From contig JAWDGP010002436.1 of the NCBI GenBank assembly GCA_033675545.1, positions 107,001 through 171,000 on the forward strand: a stretch of DNA of 64,000 nucleotides, written 5' to 3'. Below the pieces are notes generated by a model that worked only from the letters and a program-made list of their open reading frames with translations, was not told the DNA's origin and made no database searches. A program made the position numbers and the translations under genes. The stretch's first letter is position 1; the number at the start of each line of letters is the position of its first letter. The DNA is from Elysia crispata (Eukaryota > Mollusca > Gastropoda > Plakobranchidae). Shown here piece by piece: positions 52,901-64,000 of the stretch.

Positions 52901-52960
52901 TGACCGTCTCTCCTCAGCTACATAAGCCCCAAAGAACAGTTACTATCGACCCTCTCTCCT
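49952..52960. repeat. 40-bp minisatellite, about 75 copies (3 kb)
   Basis: Tandem 40-base units with consensus CAGCTACATAAGCCCCAAAG plus AACTCCTGACCTTTTCTCGT. Most units fall into variants by the word after CAGCTACA (TAAG, CTTG, CTGG, CAGG) and by the end of the pyrimidine run (TCGT, TCCC, CTAC, CTTC). Variants form higher-order patterns, such as an alternating TAAG/CTTG dimer around 50040-50500 and a multi-unit block repeated near 50760, 51240 and 52200. From about 52480 to 52920 a distinct homogeneous subfamily (AAAGATCTCCTGACCGTCTC) takes over. Each unit contains a pyrimidine tract followed by CAG. Confidence 0.95.
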
Positions 52961-53176
52961 TAGCTCTATAAACTCCAAACAACTCCTAACCCTCTTAACT
53001 TTACTTCACAGGCATTCAAAGAACTCCCGAACCTCTCCTCTTCTCCATTAGCAATACAGAGGCCTTTGCTTTCCTTCCCCAGCTTCTTCGTCAATGCGGT
53101 ATGTGTGGTTCTTCATGCTTCAAGATCTCCAGATCTTCAGATCTCTCCACTGATCAGCTGCAGCGCGGTTGTTTTT

Positions 53177-53690
<514 letters not shown>

Positions 53691-53896
53691 CTTTTTTTTT
53701 TTTATAATTACTCCTGGTCTTGCACAAGGGGGAGAGGCAGGGAGATTTAAAAGGGGTGGGGGAATCCGGATCACCCAGTCATAGATCTTGATATTCAAGC
53801 ACTCAAGGGTGCTTTGCATAATTTTGATGGAGACCGGTTTGTGATCCTGAAGTACATGTAGGCTACTGGCACTTAGCCCTTTGTCTATTTGGTCAC

Positions 53897-54022
53897 TAAC
53901 ACTGGCAGAGGGAGAGGCCGCTGGGTTAGAGCAGCCCCGCTGAACTTGCAGGGTTATCCTAACACTGGCAGAGGGAGAGGCCGCTGGGTTAGAGCAGCCC
54001 CTCTGAACTTGCAGGGTTATCC
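53897..54022. repeat. 63-bp tandem duplication
   Basis: Two near-identical 63-base units (53897 and 53960), core TAACACTGGCAGAGGGAGAG and GGGTTAGAGCAGCCCC. The length is a multiple of three, so an open frame runs through by chance. Confidence 0.9.
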
Positions 54023-54179
54023 TAGATGGGTTCGAGGCAGTAGGTGGCCTACATTATCATCTTGCCTGTTTGAAGTATTATGTTTAACACTAATGAGAGT
54101 CGTTTGGTGTGAGACAGATGTATGAGAAAACCTTTCTGAGTTAAGACAACTGTGTAGACAATAAAATAGGCGTGAAACG

Positions 54180-54355
54180 ATCTCTAAGGTTAACGCGCCA
54201 GGCTCGTGATCCGAATATTGAGGGTTCGATCCTAACCTCAACAGATGATCTAATTGCCTTGGAAAAGATAATTCTCTTTGATTTTCCTCAAGCCACTCAT
54301 CGGTAAAGTTATTATACTCTGAAGCAGGAGTTTGATCTGGTCTGGTGCCAAACAA
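54180..54355 (+). mobile_element. tRNA-derived SINE (5' damaged)
   Basis: The stretch GGTTAACGCGCCAGGCTCGT, then a B box GGTTCGATCCT at 54223-54233, resembles the tRNA-like head of a polymerase III SINE. The A-box part (about 54183-54195) is degenerate. A non-tRNA body follows to about 54350. The 112-codon minus-strand frame over it is an artefact. The ends are approximate. Confidence 0.55.
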
Positions 54356-54522
54356 AGCATATTAGGGGATAGATGAAGTCTTAAGTCAGCTTTCTGCAAC
54401 TATAATCTTGCTTTTTTTGTATTTTTTTTTTTTGTTCTGCTATCATATTAATATTGCGTGTCGAAAAAGTTCTTTTCAAAACAAGCAGAGAGAACGAAGG
54501 TGATGGACGTACACAAGGTCTA

Positions 54523-54527
<5 letters not shown>

Positions 54528-54592
<65 letters not shown>
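54528..54592. repeat. (CT)n-(TA)n compound microsatellite
   Basis: About 13 CT units are joined directly to about 20 TA units. Confidence 0.95.
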
Positions 54593-54596
<4 letters not shown>

Positions 54597-54717
54597 GGTG
54601 TTCATAATACGGCAACAGCTCACACAATGAATCGAGGAAAAACTGTCAGGGGTATGCATGACTCACACTTGGGTCTTCCTTCAGACTCTCTTGAAATATT
54701 AATTTGGTTTGCCTTAC

Positions 54718-54912
54718 CCAGTTAGCAGGATGGAGTAGATAAGGGAGTTTTCCCTTAGGACCAAAGTAGCTGTATTCCATCAGACCGGTTGCTGCCAGAG
54801 TGGCCACATTCGTGGCCTCTCTAATGTCTTCACGTTTCAGACAATGTAAGACTGGCCAAAATAGTTTCATCGGGATTCTCACGACATGTATGGGCATCAG
54901 ACTTATGGCTTT
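54718..54912 (-). other. Possible exon (unrecognised)
   Basis: A minus-strand frame contains KLFWPVLHCLKREDIREATN and then GLMEYSYFGPKGKLPYLLHP. Its composition looks coding. A donor GTAAGG (54712-54717) sits right after PANW, and the frame also stays open beyond it to 54646. Upstream it is open from a stop near 54913, and no strong acceptor was found, so it might be a first exon starting at ATG 54897. No family was recognised. Confidence 0.3.
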
Positions 54913-57344
54913 TTATTTGGACATTTTGCTGTACACAATTGGATGATAATATTTTTTTAAATGATGAAGATTGAGATAAAGTATTTTTTTTTCAATTTAC
55001 TTTCAATGAGCTTCATGTTTTGTTTTTCGTAAAATTAGAATTGTTTTGTCAGGATATTTTTTAAATGTGTAAGTGGATTCCCATACATTAACATCTAATA
55101 TTTAAAAAAATAAAATACAGTTAACTAAAAAAAAAAAGTGTTAAGCAATAAAAATTAAGCAGTAAATTTTACAGGCAAAAAAAAAAACAACAACAAACCA
55201 GCCCATACCTGCTGAAATAAAAAAAAAAATATGATCTTAGTCTGCAAGGCTTTAACAACTGTGTTTTTTTTCATTTTTTGTTATATCTTTCTCTGTATAG
55301 TAATGTATTAGCAAAGTACCAGAGAAAATATTATAAAGCAGGTGGAAATTATGCAATGTTTATGTATCTTGACATTTGCAAAAGTAATGAGTTGACAGAA
55401 ATGTTGAAAAGAAAACATTCATGAGAAAATCTAAAAAGTTTTGAAGATATTTTTGAGAATTTTTCCAAATTAAGTTAATGGCTTTCATGTCCTTAACTTC
55501 TACGAGTATAGATATATAGAATTAACAAAACAACAGTATTGATTTAACATAAACTTTAATATATTTAAAAAGTGTATTATTTGTGAAATGATATTAAAAA
55601 AACAAAACAAAAACAATAACAAAAAAACAACAGCACACCCAATGTGCAACACTGACATTTCCTTTGTCATCACAATAATCAATAAATATAAAGCAATGTT
55701 CATTCAATGATAAAACAAAATTGAAAAGCTTCTGATATGGCATGTGTGGGTTGAGTATCACAACTGTTCTTTGATTGAGCTCCTCATAATAGTGTAATGT
55801 AAACAGTACTGCCATGAGGTCTACTAGTGATCAATTCATAGGAGGCATGGGAGGCAATCTTATAGGAAAAAGGTTGATAACTGAATAGTCTACACAATGA
55901 AAATTGGCACTATTCTCAAGTTATCTATCTTCACATAAGCAATGCATCTCCTCATTTAACTAGTGGTATTAAACTTGAGATGTTTGCAGATATTACAGTG
56001 ATGAAAAAAAATATTTCCCCCTAACATAGAAAACCAGGGAAGTGTCTGACAACTGGTTCTATTACCCAAGGTTTAAACAGATATGTTCTGATACCGGTAC
56101 GACACATGCAATTTTAATTAGAAGATATTTAATGCCCAGTTTCCGAATTGGGAATTTCAACCATCCCCGCTGTTTTACTCATTAAATCGAGATTCCTCAT
56201 TTCCTAACATTCAAAAAATATATGACCAAGCTAACACAGAAAAAGTTCAAGTCTTATCAGAATAACTTTGTACATCATATGTAGTTGTTTGTCATCTTAT
56301 TACTCATTTAAAGTGAACGCCTTGTGTTTGAAGAAAAAAATTCCCTTGATAAATTCTACTTTTTGACCACATTCATTTTTTTCACTGAAGATAAAAGCTA
56401 TTTTAAAACCTAGCCCCTTGCTTGCCAAGCCTTAAAAATTGTGATGTTCTAACAAATTTCAGCCATCACTAGCCAAAGCCAGTGTTACATGTGAGAGAAA
56501 ATTTCGTCTTATCTTCAGTTTTAAATAAGAACAATAAATCTGGATGAAAATAAATACAATGATGATCTGTTCTTGATCAAAAATGTTCTTTGGTGACGTC
56601 AGCAAAATATGCTATGTTGCATGAATGGAAGATTTCACGACTGAATAGAGGCAATAGGAGTACTTAACTTGCATCAGCTAAATTAAAAAATCCAGATAAT
56701 TTTTATCTATGCAAAATATGAGTAATTCAGACTGGACTTTTATCAGAATGTTTCTTTCTGACATCTTGAATCGAGTTTCTGTTAAAATATTGCTGTAGAG
56801 AACAGAGATAAACGGCCAAAGATGCCACGTGAATCTCAAACTACCCTCCATTGAGAATGTCATGGTCTATTGAGTTCTTCCTATACATGAATTTGATAAA
56901 CTAGATATGGAAAATTAAAATAATATTCGTTTTCATGAAATCTCAAATAACATATCTGCCCTATAGTTTGATATATACACTTAAGTTTGGGAAATGTAAA
57001 ATATAATTTTTTTTAGAATATTCTTTCATTGGAAGAAATGCAAAATAAAATTTTACTTAAAAATGAATATATTAACAAAAAAAACTCAAAAAAACAATAA
57101 AAAAAATAAAACAACACCTGATTATCGCAGTAGTAATCTATTATCAGAACTTGTCTTATGTCTTGTTAAGATGATCTTATAGTGTAGAAAAAAAATTTTT
57201 GGAGGGCCAACAAGATCTAGTACACCTCATGAGACAGCACCCACACGCTGGGGCGGAACTGCTTTTCTTGGATCAAGAGTCATAATGTCTTACCTGACAG
57301 CAATTAAGGGCAACCTCAGACACAGATCGTGTTATGTTTGTTTC

Positions 57345-57625
57345 ATAAAGCCCACCCAAAGCACTCTGATCTCAGGTACGTACTAGCACATCAAACTAGA
57401 TCTATACGCTGTGACCTTACATGTGTTCTAGCTCATGTAAACAATATGTCGCTATCTCAAGTGAGTTCTAGAGCACCAAACAATGCATGTGACCAAAGGC
57501 ATCAAACAATATGCTGTGACCTCAGCTGTGCACTAGCTCATGTAACTATGCATTTTTACCTCAAGAGAGTTTTAGAACATCAACATGAAACAATGCATTT
57601 GGATCTCATGCATATCACAAAAGTT
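57345..57625. repeat. Degenerate tandem repeat
   Basis: Loosely repeated words such as GCTGTGACCT, CTAGCTCATGTAA, CAAACAATATG and TCAAG.GAGTT.TAGA recur in the same order about 120-130 bases apart. This looks like an old, diverged minisatellite. The 107-codon plus-strand frame over it probably reflects the repeat. Confidence 0.55.
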
Positions 57626-60436
57626 GTTATGAACTATACTATAAGCATGTAAAAGCATAACTACATAGAAGGACCCGTATTATACAATACTAGTAAATGT
57701 CCAGTTTTAACAACCATGTCTAACCAACAGAGTCTGGACGTCATCTTGCTCCTAATTTGTCAAGATATCTTACAAGCAATATGTTGGAATAGGAAAACAG
57801 CTGCTAATAAAACTCTATTGATTAATCATGGGGAAAAAAAATCAACAAAAAAAAAAGCATGCAGGCTAACCTAAAAAACATACAGACTTAAGATGTTACT
57901 TGATCAGAGCTTGCTTCATTGGAAGATTTAAGATTGCGAAGAGATTGCTATATTTTATAAAACAGTCCTGGTTGACATGGACATAACCATTCCAAGGGAA
58001 TCTCAGACATTTTCCATATCAAAGTAGCTTTTTGGGGAAGGAAAAGTTGCCAGCAAAAAAAAATTTTTTTAAATTAAAAAAAAATACAAACTATAAATTT
58101 ACATGGCAGCTGCTTTTTTTTTAAATTAAAGGTTCTGACATTTCTTGGATTCGTTGCCACTGACAAAAATAATACAGCATGGCTTTTTAATTACACAATA
58201 AGTATATTCAAAGATCTTAGAATATGGCTTTAAATAATCAATAGTGGGTGCTTCAATGTGTTTCACAACAAAGACACAATGTGTGATGAGTTCATGGCAG
58301 ATTTGTTTGAAACCCTGGGGGTGACCTTGGGTGAACTTTCTTGGATTTCAGGTAAAATTGAGATCATCCAAAAGAAATGTGGCCACCCTTCCTTTCGTTA
58401 CTGAAGGAGCTCGTCATATACGCCAACAGCAGGTTTGCTGGCACTCACTCACCATGGAAGGTGCTTCACTGTTTTTGATATTTGGATTACAGATGGCTCA
58501 TCATAAAAGTCCCAAGTCTGATCTGACATTGTTCATAGGTTAAGGTAAATGAAGAGGTCTAAAATCTGAATAAAATGATATGAGGTTATCATAAAAATGT
58601 ATATGAATATAAGGCAAAAGATCTGACTACATTCTAAACTTTAAATTAATAAATTAGATTATAATGGTACAGACTAATTATGTTAAACAGAACCTTAGGG
58701 GACAGAAAGTCAAAACCTCTCAAGGTTAAAGTTTAACATGGAAAATAATGCACAAAAATTGAATAAAAGTGGAAAATGCACATTGAATCTTACTGAACAA
58801 ATAATTGTGCAAAAGAGAAAAAAAATATTTAAAAAAAGCTCAAATCAAAATAAACAATCACGATGTAAGACAAAATATCAAGATACCACATCATATGCTG
58901 ATGAATCAAAATACTCCAAAAATAAAGACAACATGACATTCAAATATACTAAGAAATAAATATCTTATTAAAGAGGTCACTTTAGAGGTTTTTTTTTAAA
59001 TGTGATAATCATAAGACTTTCCTCCAATATGATATGGCTCAAATTGGCAGGATTTTTCACCTATTTTGGTTATGGAAACCTTATTTAGCTTCTAAATTTT
59101 CTTAAAATGAGAACAATTCTTATTTTCTAAAAGAATAGAACCAATAGAAAAACCCTGAAATGGAATACATCCAAAAATCAATTATGACATTGATCAGAAT
59201 AACATACAACATAAGAGACTAAAAAAAAATACACATACTTTTGAAATACAGCCAGATAAAAAAAAAGGTACACAAAAAACAGAACACTGTCAAAATGATG
59301 ACAACAAAAAAATTTAATTGATTCTTGTGCATATTTTTAACGCAATGTCAAAAAGCAAAAACAAACCTTCTGGCATGATTATTCTTGCACCATGGTGAGG
59401 TGTCATGTGTAGTATGAGGTAATGATGGTACCTAATGAGAATAGACAGGCTATCCAGCTCTTAACTTATGCTGCCTCTGCAGAATCATCAAAACTTCATA
59501 GCAGTGAGCTCAGTTCTTCATGAATCCTGCTACCTTACAGCTAAAAAGTGCTATGAAAGGGAAAAGATAAGGTTATTACTTTAAAAAAAAAGCCCCTGCA
59601 ACTTTATGCACATATAGGAAAAGAATAAATGGACATGTCTTGCACCCCCTTTCATACATGCACTGGTTTTCAAATTTAAAAATGTTAAAATTTAGGCACA
59701 TTCTGATCTTACTAAATATGGAAACAACAGATAGTAGACTAAAAGTAAGAACATGGCAGAAAAAGCTTCCAAGTGTTGAGTGTTTGCCAAGTTTAAATGA
59801 CAGACCTTAAGGTCCAGCTGTGATCTGCTGGGACCAAATTGTCCCCCTAATCTTTTTTTATATCATTAATGTAAGTTTAAGATCGATGAGGAAAAAAAAT
59901 TCATTTTATTGTTTCCTTTGACATTTACATTTCTGCACTCTTTTTGTGTGGAACATTATAGAGCTCATCAAAGCTTTTAAATATATAAAAGGATATGATG
60001 TAAAAATAAAAATACATTTTATGCTAAAACTTCATTCTGTTTTTTTTTTTTAACTTTGCAAAGACTGGACAAATTGTGTCTGAGACAAATCTAAGAGGAT
60101 CACTTGTGAAATAGATTGAAATTTTGCTCCTCCCTGGTGTATTGCGTAGAATTTACTTGTGCCAACATGTGTAGAATAGACAGAAAAGAAAAACAAAGAC
60201 TTCCTGTAGCATAACCGTTATGAGCCAAACCCATTCAATTTAAGGAGAGCAGTAAAACATTTCTCAATTCATCTCTAGCATAGAAATACATGCAGGCAGT
60301 ATATAATTTAAAAGGTGTTACAGTTTAAAGCTTGAAAAGTCATGTTATCTTTACAGCACCATTTGGGATATTGGGGGTTAGAAAAAACAGAGTATTCTAG
60401 CTATTTGAGAAAAAGTTTTTGAGTTTTTTGCTCAAA

Positions 60437-60439
<3 letters not shown>

Positions 60440-60473
<34 letters not shown>
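60440..60473. repeat. (TA)n microsatellite
   Basis: About 16 TA units. Confidence 0.95.
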
Positions 60474-60475
<2 letters not shown>

Positions 60476-61131
60476 ACAATAACAAATCAATTCAACACGC
60501 CCATAAACACCCAAATTGAGGCTTACGTTGAACCGTGAAGATAAATGTGCTGGAATATGAAAGAGTAATGCAGTCCCATTCCCATCTGTCACAGATTTAT
60601 ATGATTAAAATATATTTCATTAAATATCATTTAAGTTCTGCACCTACTCAGTAACTCTTTGTAACAATTACTATGACATAAACATAACACCTTATTTTTC
60701 TTTAAATACAAGATTTCCCAAAGTGAAAAAATAGTACTACATAAATTTAGTAAAATATATTTTAAAACTTTATCCACAGTGCTTATCACTCACAAATGAG
60801 ACCTCTTTAAGTACATGACAAGTCACCAAAGTAAACAAATCTTTGCATATCAAAGGTTCCAGTAATCTACATGTATTTCTTTTCACTCATGCCTTCGGCA
60901 CACTAAACATTAACAACAATATTTAAGTGCCCTAACTCTGCCAAATAGTTCAAATATACAGGTTGCTCTGACACTCGCTGTAAATGTTTGTTTCCTTCAG
61001 CGATCCAGTCTGTTCCCTGGGAAGCCTCACTCATACTGTATTGATAAACTCAGCAGTAAAAAGACCAACACCATTACATCCTTTAACTAACAAATAATCA
61101 GAAATCCAATATTTAAGGGAAATTTTTCATC

Positions 61132-61137
61132 TTTATT
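61132..61137 (-). terminator. Candidate polyadenylation signal for DHCR24
   Basis: This is the first exact AATAAA on the minus strand that I found after the DHCR24 stop codon, about 2.3 kb downstream of it. Others exist further left (59905-59910). Which site is used cannot be decided from sequence alone. Confidence 0.25.
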
Positions 61138-63465
61138 AGCTTTTCTGCCAGATTTGTTTTGGGGAAACCATGACCAAATTTTTCCGTCTTGAGTGATGAA
61201 ATAATGAAATAATATTAAGTGTGTGTGTGTGGGGGGGGGGGGTCATTCCTCCTTGTCCTATGTGCCTGAGACTGGTAAACCTTAAAAGTATAGAAAACAA
61301 TAATGATTGCTTCATAAATATTGTGCATGTGCAAGCTTTTTTGGGGAAGTAATGAAACAAATCTCAATTTTTCATGAAGATTAAAAGCCAAACTATAGAC
61401 TGATACATCTATCAATACAGCATTTGCAAGGAAAAATATGGCAAACTTCCCTTGTATGAGAACTTGGGAAATATTTAAAAGTATGGCAAACTTAATAAAG
61501 TTGAGACTTTTGACCTCCACAATAGAAAACAGGTATTGAATATAATGGGAACCAGCCTGTATAATTTGAGACAGAATCCTTCCACAATTCTTGTAAGATC
61601 AGATGTAAATGGAATAGAAATGATAAAGACTTCCTTGACATAAATGTGAAAATATAAAGTGTGTAATAGGAAACAAATTTCTAACTTTGGGTCAAATAGT
61701 ATCTTTAGGTAAAAATTGATTGAAAATTTAAGATTTAGCATATACTTTCACATGTTGACCTTACGTATCAGGCTGACACAGTTAATTCACTACCGCATGA
61801 TGCAATATTCATTTATAGATGAAAATACTGAGCGGTAATAGTTAGTAATTTTGATTGTAGTTTTAAAGGCCAACTTTACTCTTCTTGGAATGATTCAATA
61901 CTCTGTGATTGACAACATTTACGAAGTTTGCAATGAGTTATCTTCACACACAAGACACAAGAATTTTTTAACTTTTGTTCAGACTCTCACACCAAAAGTA
62001 TGTATCAAACTATTAATATCAGACATGGTTTCAACTCAACAACATTTCAAATAATGATACTATTAATTTCAGGAATAAATATCCTATTTTCTATGCCTGG
62101 CTTGATTACATAAAGTTAGCGCCTGTCATCCACCTTTTAAGTCAGGAATTTTCCAAAAATTCCCATATTTTGACTACAACACTTAAAAAGGCTTGACCAA
62201 GCCATCCTATAAATGCTAGACACATCAGCCAAAGAAAACACTGGTTTTATAAACAGGAGCTGAATTTGTATTTTAATTGGTCAAGGTATTTTAATTTTTC
62301 CTTTCCATTCTTTACCTTAATGGCAAGATATCTATTTATATGGCACTATAGCCAGTTTGTATACCTTATCATAATGCATTTTTAAATATTATATGAATAA
62401 TGCTATAGGATAAAATAATGTTTGAAATTTTCTTGATCCCTGAAAAAAAAAATACTGGATTCACAAGGGCACAGCTTTCAGTTGGATTAAATAATGGCAC
62501 AGTATCTTAACATACAAGTTTAGATGACCATTTACACTAAACCAGTGTTGGCTCCTGAGAAACTGTCAGACTGACAAATAAAGCCACAATGACGAATATT
62601 GTTGATTGTCTGGACAAAAACAACACTCCCTCAAAAGAGAGTGGCATTTGTATGTCACTTAACTTTACAGACTGAAAATTAATAGATTAATATCTAATGT
62701 GACACAATTCAATGCTTCAATTTACTTTGTCTTACCCAAAGGGTTCCACAATATACCTTTGAGTTTTGCTGAAAGCATAAAAGTTATTGGATAAATAAAC
62801 AAATGCACTATAAACCCAATTCAATAAGATTTTAAAATCATTCCAAAAATGTGACAAAAGATTATAGAACAGCAAAATAAAATCCTAAATGTTCTAATAT
62901 TAAAAATTGGCAGGATTTGACATATGTTTGTTTGGATCTTATCAAACATTAATAAATGTAAAAGCTTCAAGATTTAAATTCACTTCAAAAGAACAACTTG
63001 CTTAGAGAATGTTTTTCCAGCTAATCTCAGAGACAAAAAAACAAACACCCCTTTTTTCTTACTCATAAAAAAAAGAAAGAAAGAATACTTTTTAGAAGTA
63101 ACAAATATTTTACAACTTCACCTGTCCTATACTTATTATTGGTTGCAACATGCATCTTTAAATTTACAGATATGAAGCCTGAGTTAGTGAAACCTTGGAT
63201 TTTTATCTGCAGTGATTTGCTTTATCAGCTATGTAAAGGCTTAAAGATGTGAAAAATCTCATGTGTTGCAGAGACACACTAAATTTCAGCATCACCAAAG
63301 TTTACAAAATTCACATTTATCCATAATAATGGTTTGGTCATTTTTCAATAAAGCCAACAGAAAACTTTTTAGAATTTTAGTCTCAAAATGTCCTAAAAAG
63401 ACAGAGTTTGAAGGAAGGTAATGAAAAACCTAAAAACTTCTCTAAAATGCTAAAAGGGGATAATG
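61138..63465 (-). other. Probable 3' UTR of DHCR24
   Basis: AT-rich sequence between the DHCR24 stop codon and the first minus-strand AATAAA. It has no competing gene. A G run of about nine lies near 61232-61241. The UTR call is inferred from position only. Confidence 0.35.
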
Positions 63466-63619
63466 TTATGTGCGAGCTTTGCGATTCACTTTGTCATAAA
63501 TCTCAGGAAAAGCTTTCTTGCAGTCTAATTGCTTTCTCATTTTGTCATGAAGATTGTGGTCGAACATTTTGCGAAACTGCTCCTGACTCAGATACGAATC
63601 TGCATACAACATCTGGAAG
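63466..63619 (-). CDS. DHCR24: DHCR24, delta(24)-sterol reductase, terminal exon (partial)
   Basis: On the minus strand an acceptor TTTCTCCCTCAG precedes a one-base codon remainder and 50 codons ending in TAA (63466-63468). The peptide contains FQMLYADSYLSQEQFRKMFD and AFPEIYDKVNRKART. This matches the conserved C-terminus of animal DHCR24 (GYQMLYAD..., AFPEVYDKI...) in order, spacing and end point. DHCR24 is an FAD-dependent, membrane-bound ER enzyme that uses NADPH to reduce the sterol C24-C25 double bond, for example desmosterol to cholesterol. The FAD-binding part and all earlier exons lie beyond the right edge. The exon starts in phase 2, so the split codon fits Gly. The family call rests on recognition from memory, not on a search. 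Confidence 0.85.
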
Positions 63620-64000
63620 CTGAGGGAGAAAGAAGGCAAAATAAAAAAAAATTTTAAAGAAATTGTATAATACAGGATTTAGGAGTGTAATAAAGAAAGT
63701 TATGATTCTTTTCCACAGCTAAAGGCTTGAAGAAGAGGTAAAAAAAATAATCCATTTTATCACAGGTCGCAGGATAAATGGATAACCTAAACTGGATACT
63801 GCTTCCTTAGAAAAATACTTTCACCCCCCATAACAGAATTCAGTTTAAAAAAAAAAAAAAAAAAACCAAAAAACTGCAACAATTATACTTTCAAGATACA
63901 GAACTTCATCGAAAAGAAATGTGTAAAGCGCAGGGAAGTTGCCTCCCTTTCATTGTCCTGTTCCTATTAGTTACAATCCTCTTCTACAAATTTCTTCATT
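63620..64000 (-). other. Last intron of DHCR24 (partial)
   Basis: Non-coding sequence upstream of the terminal exon, with a poly-A run near 63846-63865 and no further exon before the edge. Confidence 0.6.

Larger units (their letters stand above)
54913..61110. other. AT-rich non-coding tract
   Basis: Markedly AT-rich with many A and T homopolymers and no long GA/CT arrays. No exon was supported. It contains a degenerate repeat region (separate entry) and a (TA)n run at 60440-60473. Part may be distal 3' UTR of the DHCR24 gene or intergenic. Confidence 0.45.

Noticed and set aside
49952-52960. CRISPR-like or coding repeat array
   Set aside because: The unit is a continuous 40-base tandem repeat with no unique spacers, and its length is not a multiple of three, so no frame stays open.
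54017-54355. 112-codon minus-strand ORF as a gene
   Set aside because: It lies on the reverse of a SINE-like element with a polymerase III B box.
58738-58959. 73-codon Lys/Asn/Gln-rich ORF
   Set aside because: The composition mirrors the AT-rich background; no feature supports coding.
63408-63623. 71-codon plus-strand ORF at the right end
   Set aside because: It is the antisense shadow of the DHCR24 terminal exon, which has the better splice site and a clear family match.

Overview
The window is nuclear DNA of an animal, most likely a mollusc and perhaps a gastropod. Genes are split by GT-AG introns, several promoters look like metazoan core promoters, tRNA-derived SINEs are present, and long (GA)n/(CT)n microsatellites and minisatellites are very dense. 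There are no operons, bacterial ribosome binding sites or CRISPR arrays. The taxon call is an inference from general genome texture; no sequence search was possible.

Region 2.7-11.3 kb holds the best resolved genes, two tandem plus-strand copies of a three-exon gene for a secreted protein. Its order is signal peptide, EGF-like module, von Willebrand type D (VWD)-like domain, C8-like cysteine-rich tail. Copy A (2866-4924) is intact and encodes 409 residues. Copy B (9263-11176) keeps the same promoter, exon 1 and a long open exon 3, but has a stop in exon 2, a 7-base deletion with a damaged donor at the end of exon 2, and a stop plus frameshift in exon 3. A third piece, copy C (48780-49905), carries the last 19 bases of exon 1, intron 1, an open exon 2 and part of intron 2. 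It lies between two minisatellites. I do not recognise a named orthologue.

Region 11.3-48 kb is mostly non-coding and repeat-laden. Microsatellites include a 240-bp GA/CT inverted pair at 12 kb. Minisatellites have 54, 38 and about 45-bp units, and there are SINE-like insertions at 23.8 and 40.1 kb. Short exon-like segments with good splice sites occur on the plus strand at 18.3-21.3 kb and 22.1 kb (a signal peptide plus the start of an Ig-like domain), and on the minus strand at 47.3, 44.0 and 42.1 kb. The 44.0 kb segment is a convincing first coding exon with a TATA-less, ETS-site promoter. These were found by eye and the list is not exhaustive.

Region 48.3-54.6 kb is satellite-rich. It has a 64-bp array, gene fragment C, a 3-kb array of about 75 copies of a 40-bp unit that looks like a splice acceptor, a three-copy 168-bp repeat containing (GA)n, a 63-bp duplication and another SINE.

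From 54.6 kb to the end the sequence turns AT-rich and almost free of GA/CT arrays. At the far right, 63466-63619 on the minus strand is the terminal coding exon of DHCR24 (delta(24)-sterol reductase). Its 3' UTR runs leftwards and the rest of the gene lies beyond the window.

No functional cooperation between the genes can be read from the window. The only linked set is the EGF-VWD-C8 family, which shows duplication followed by decay.
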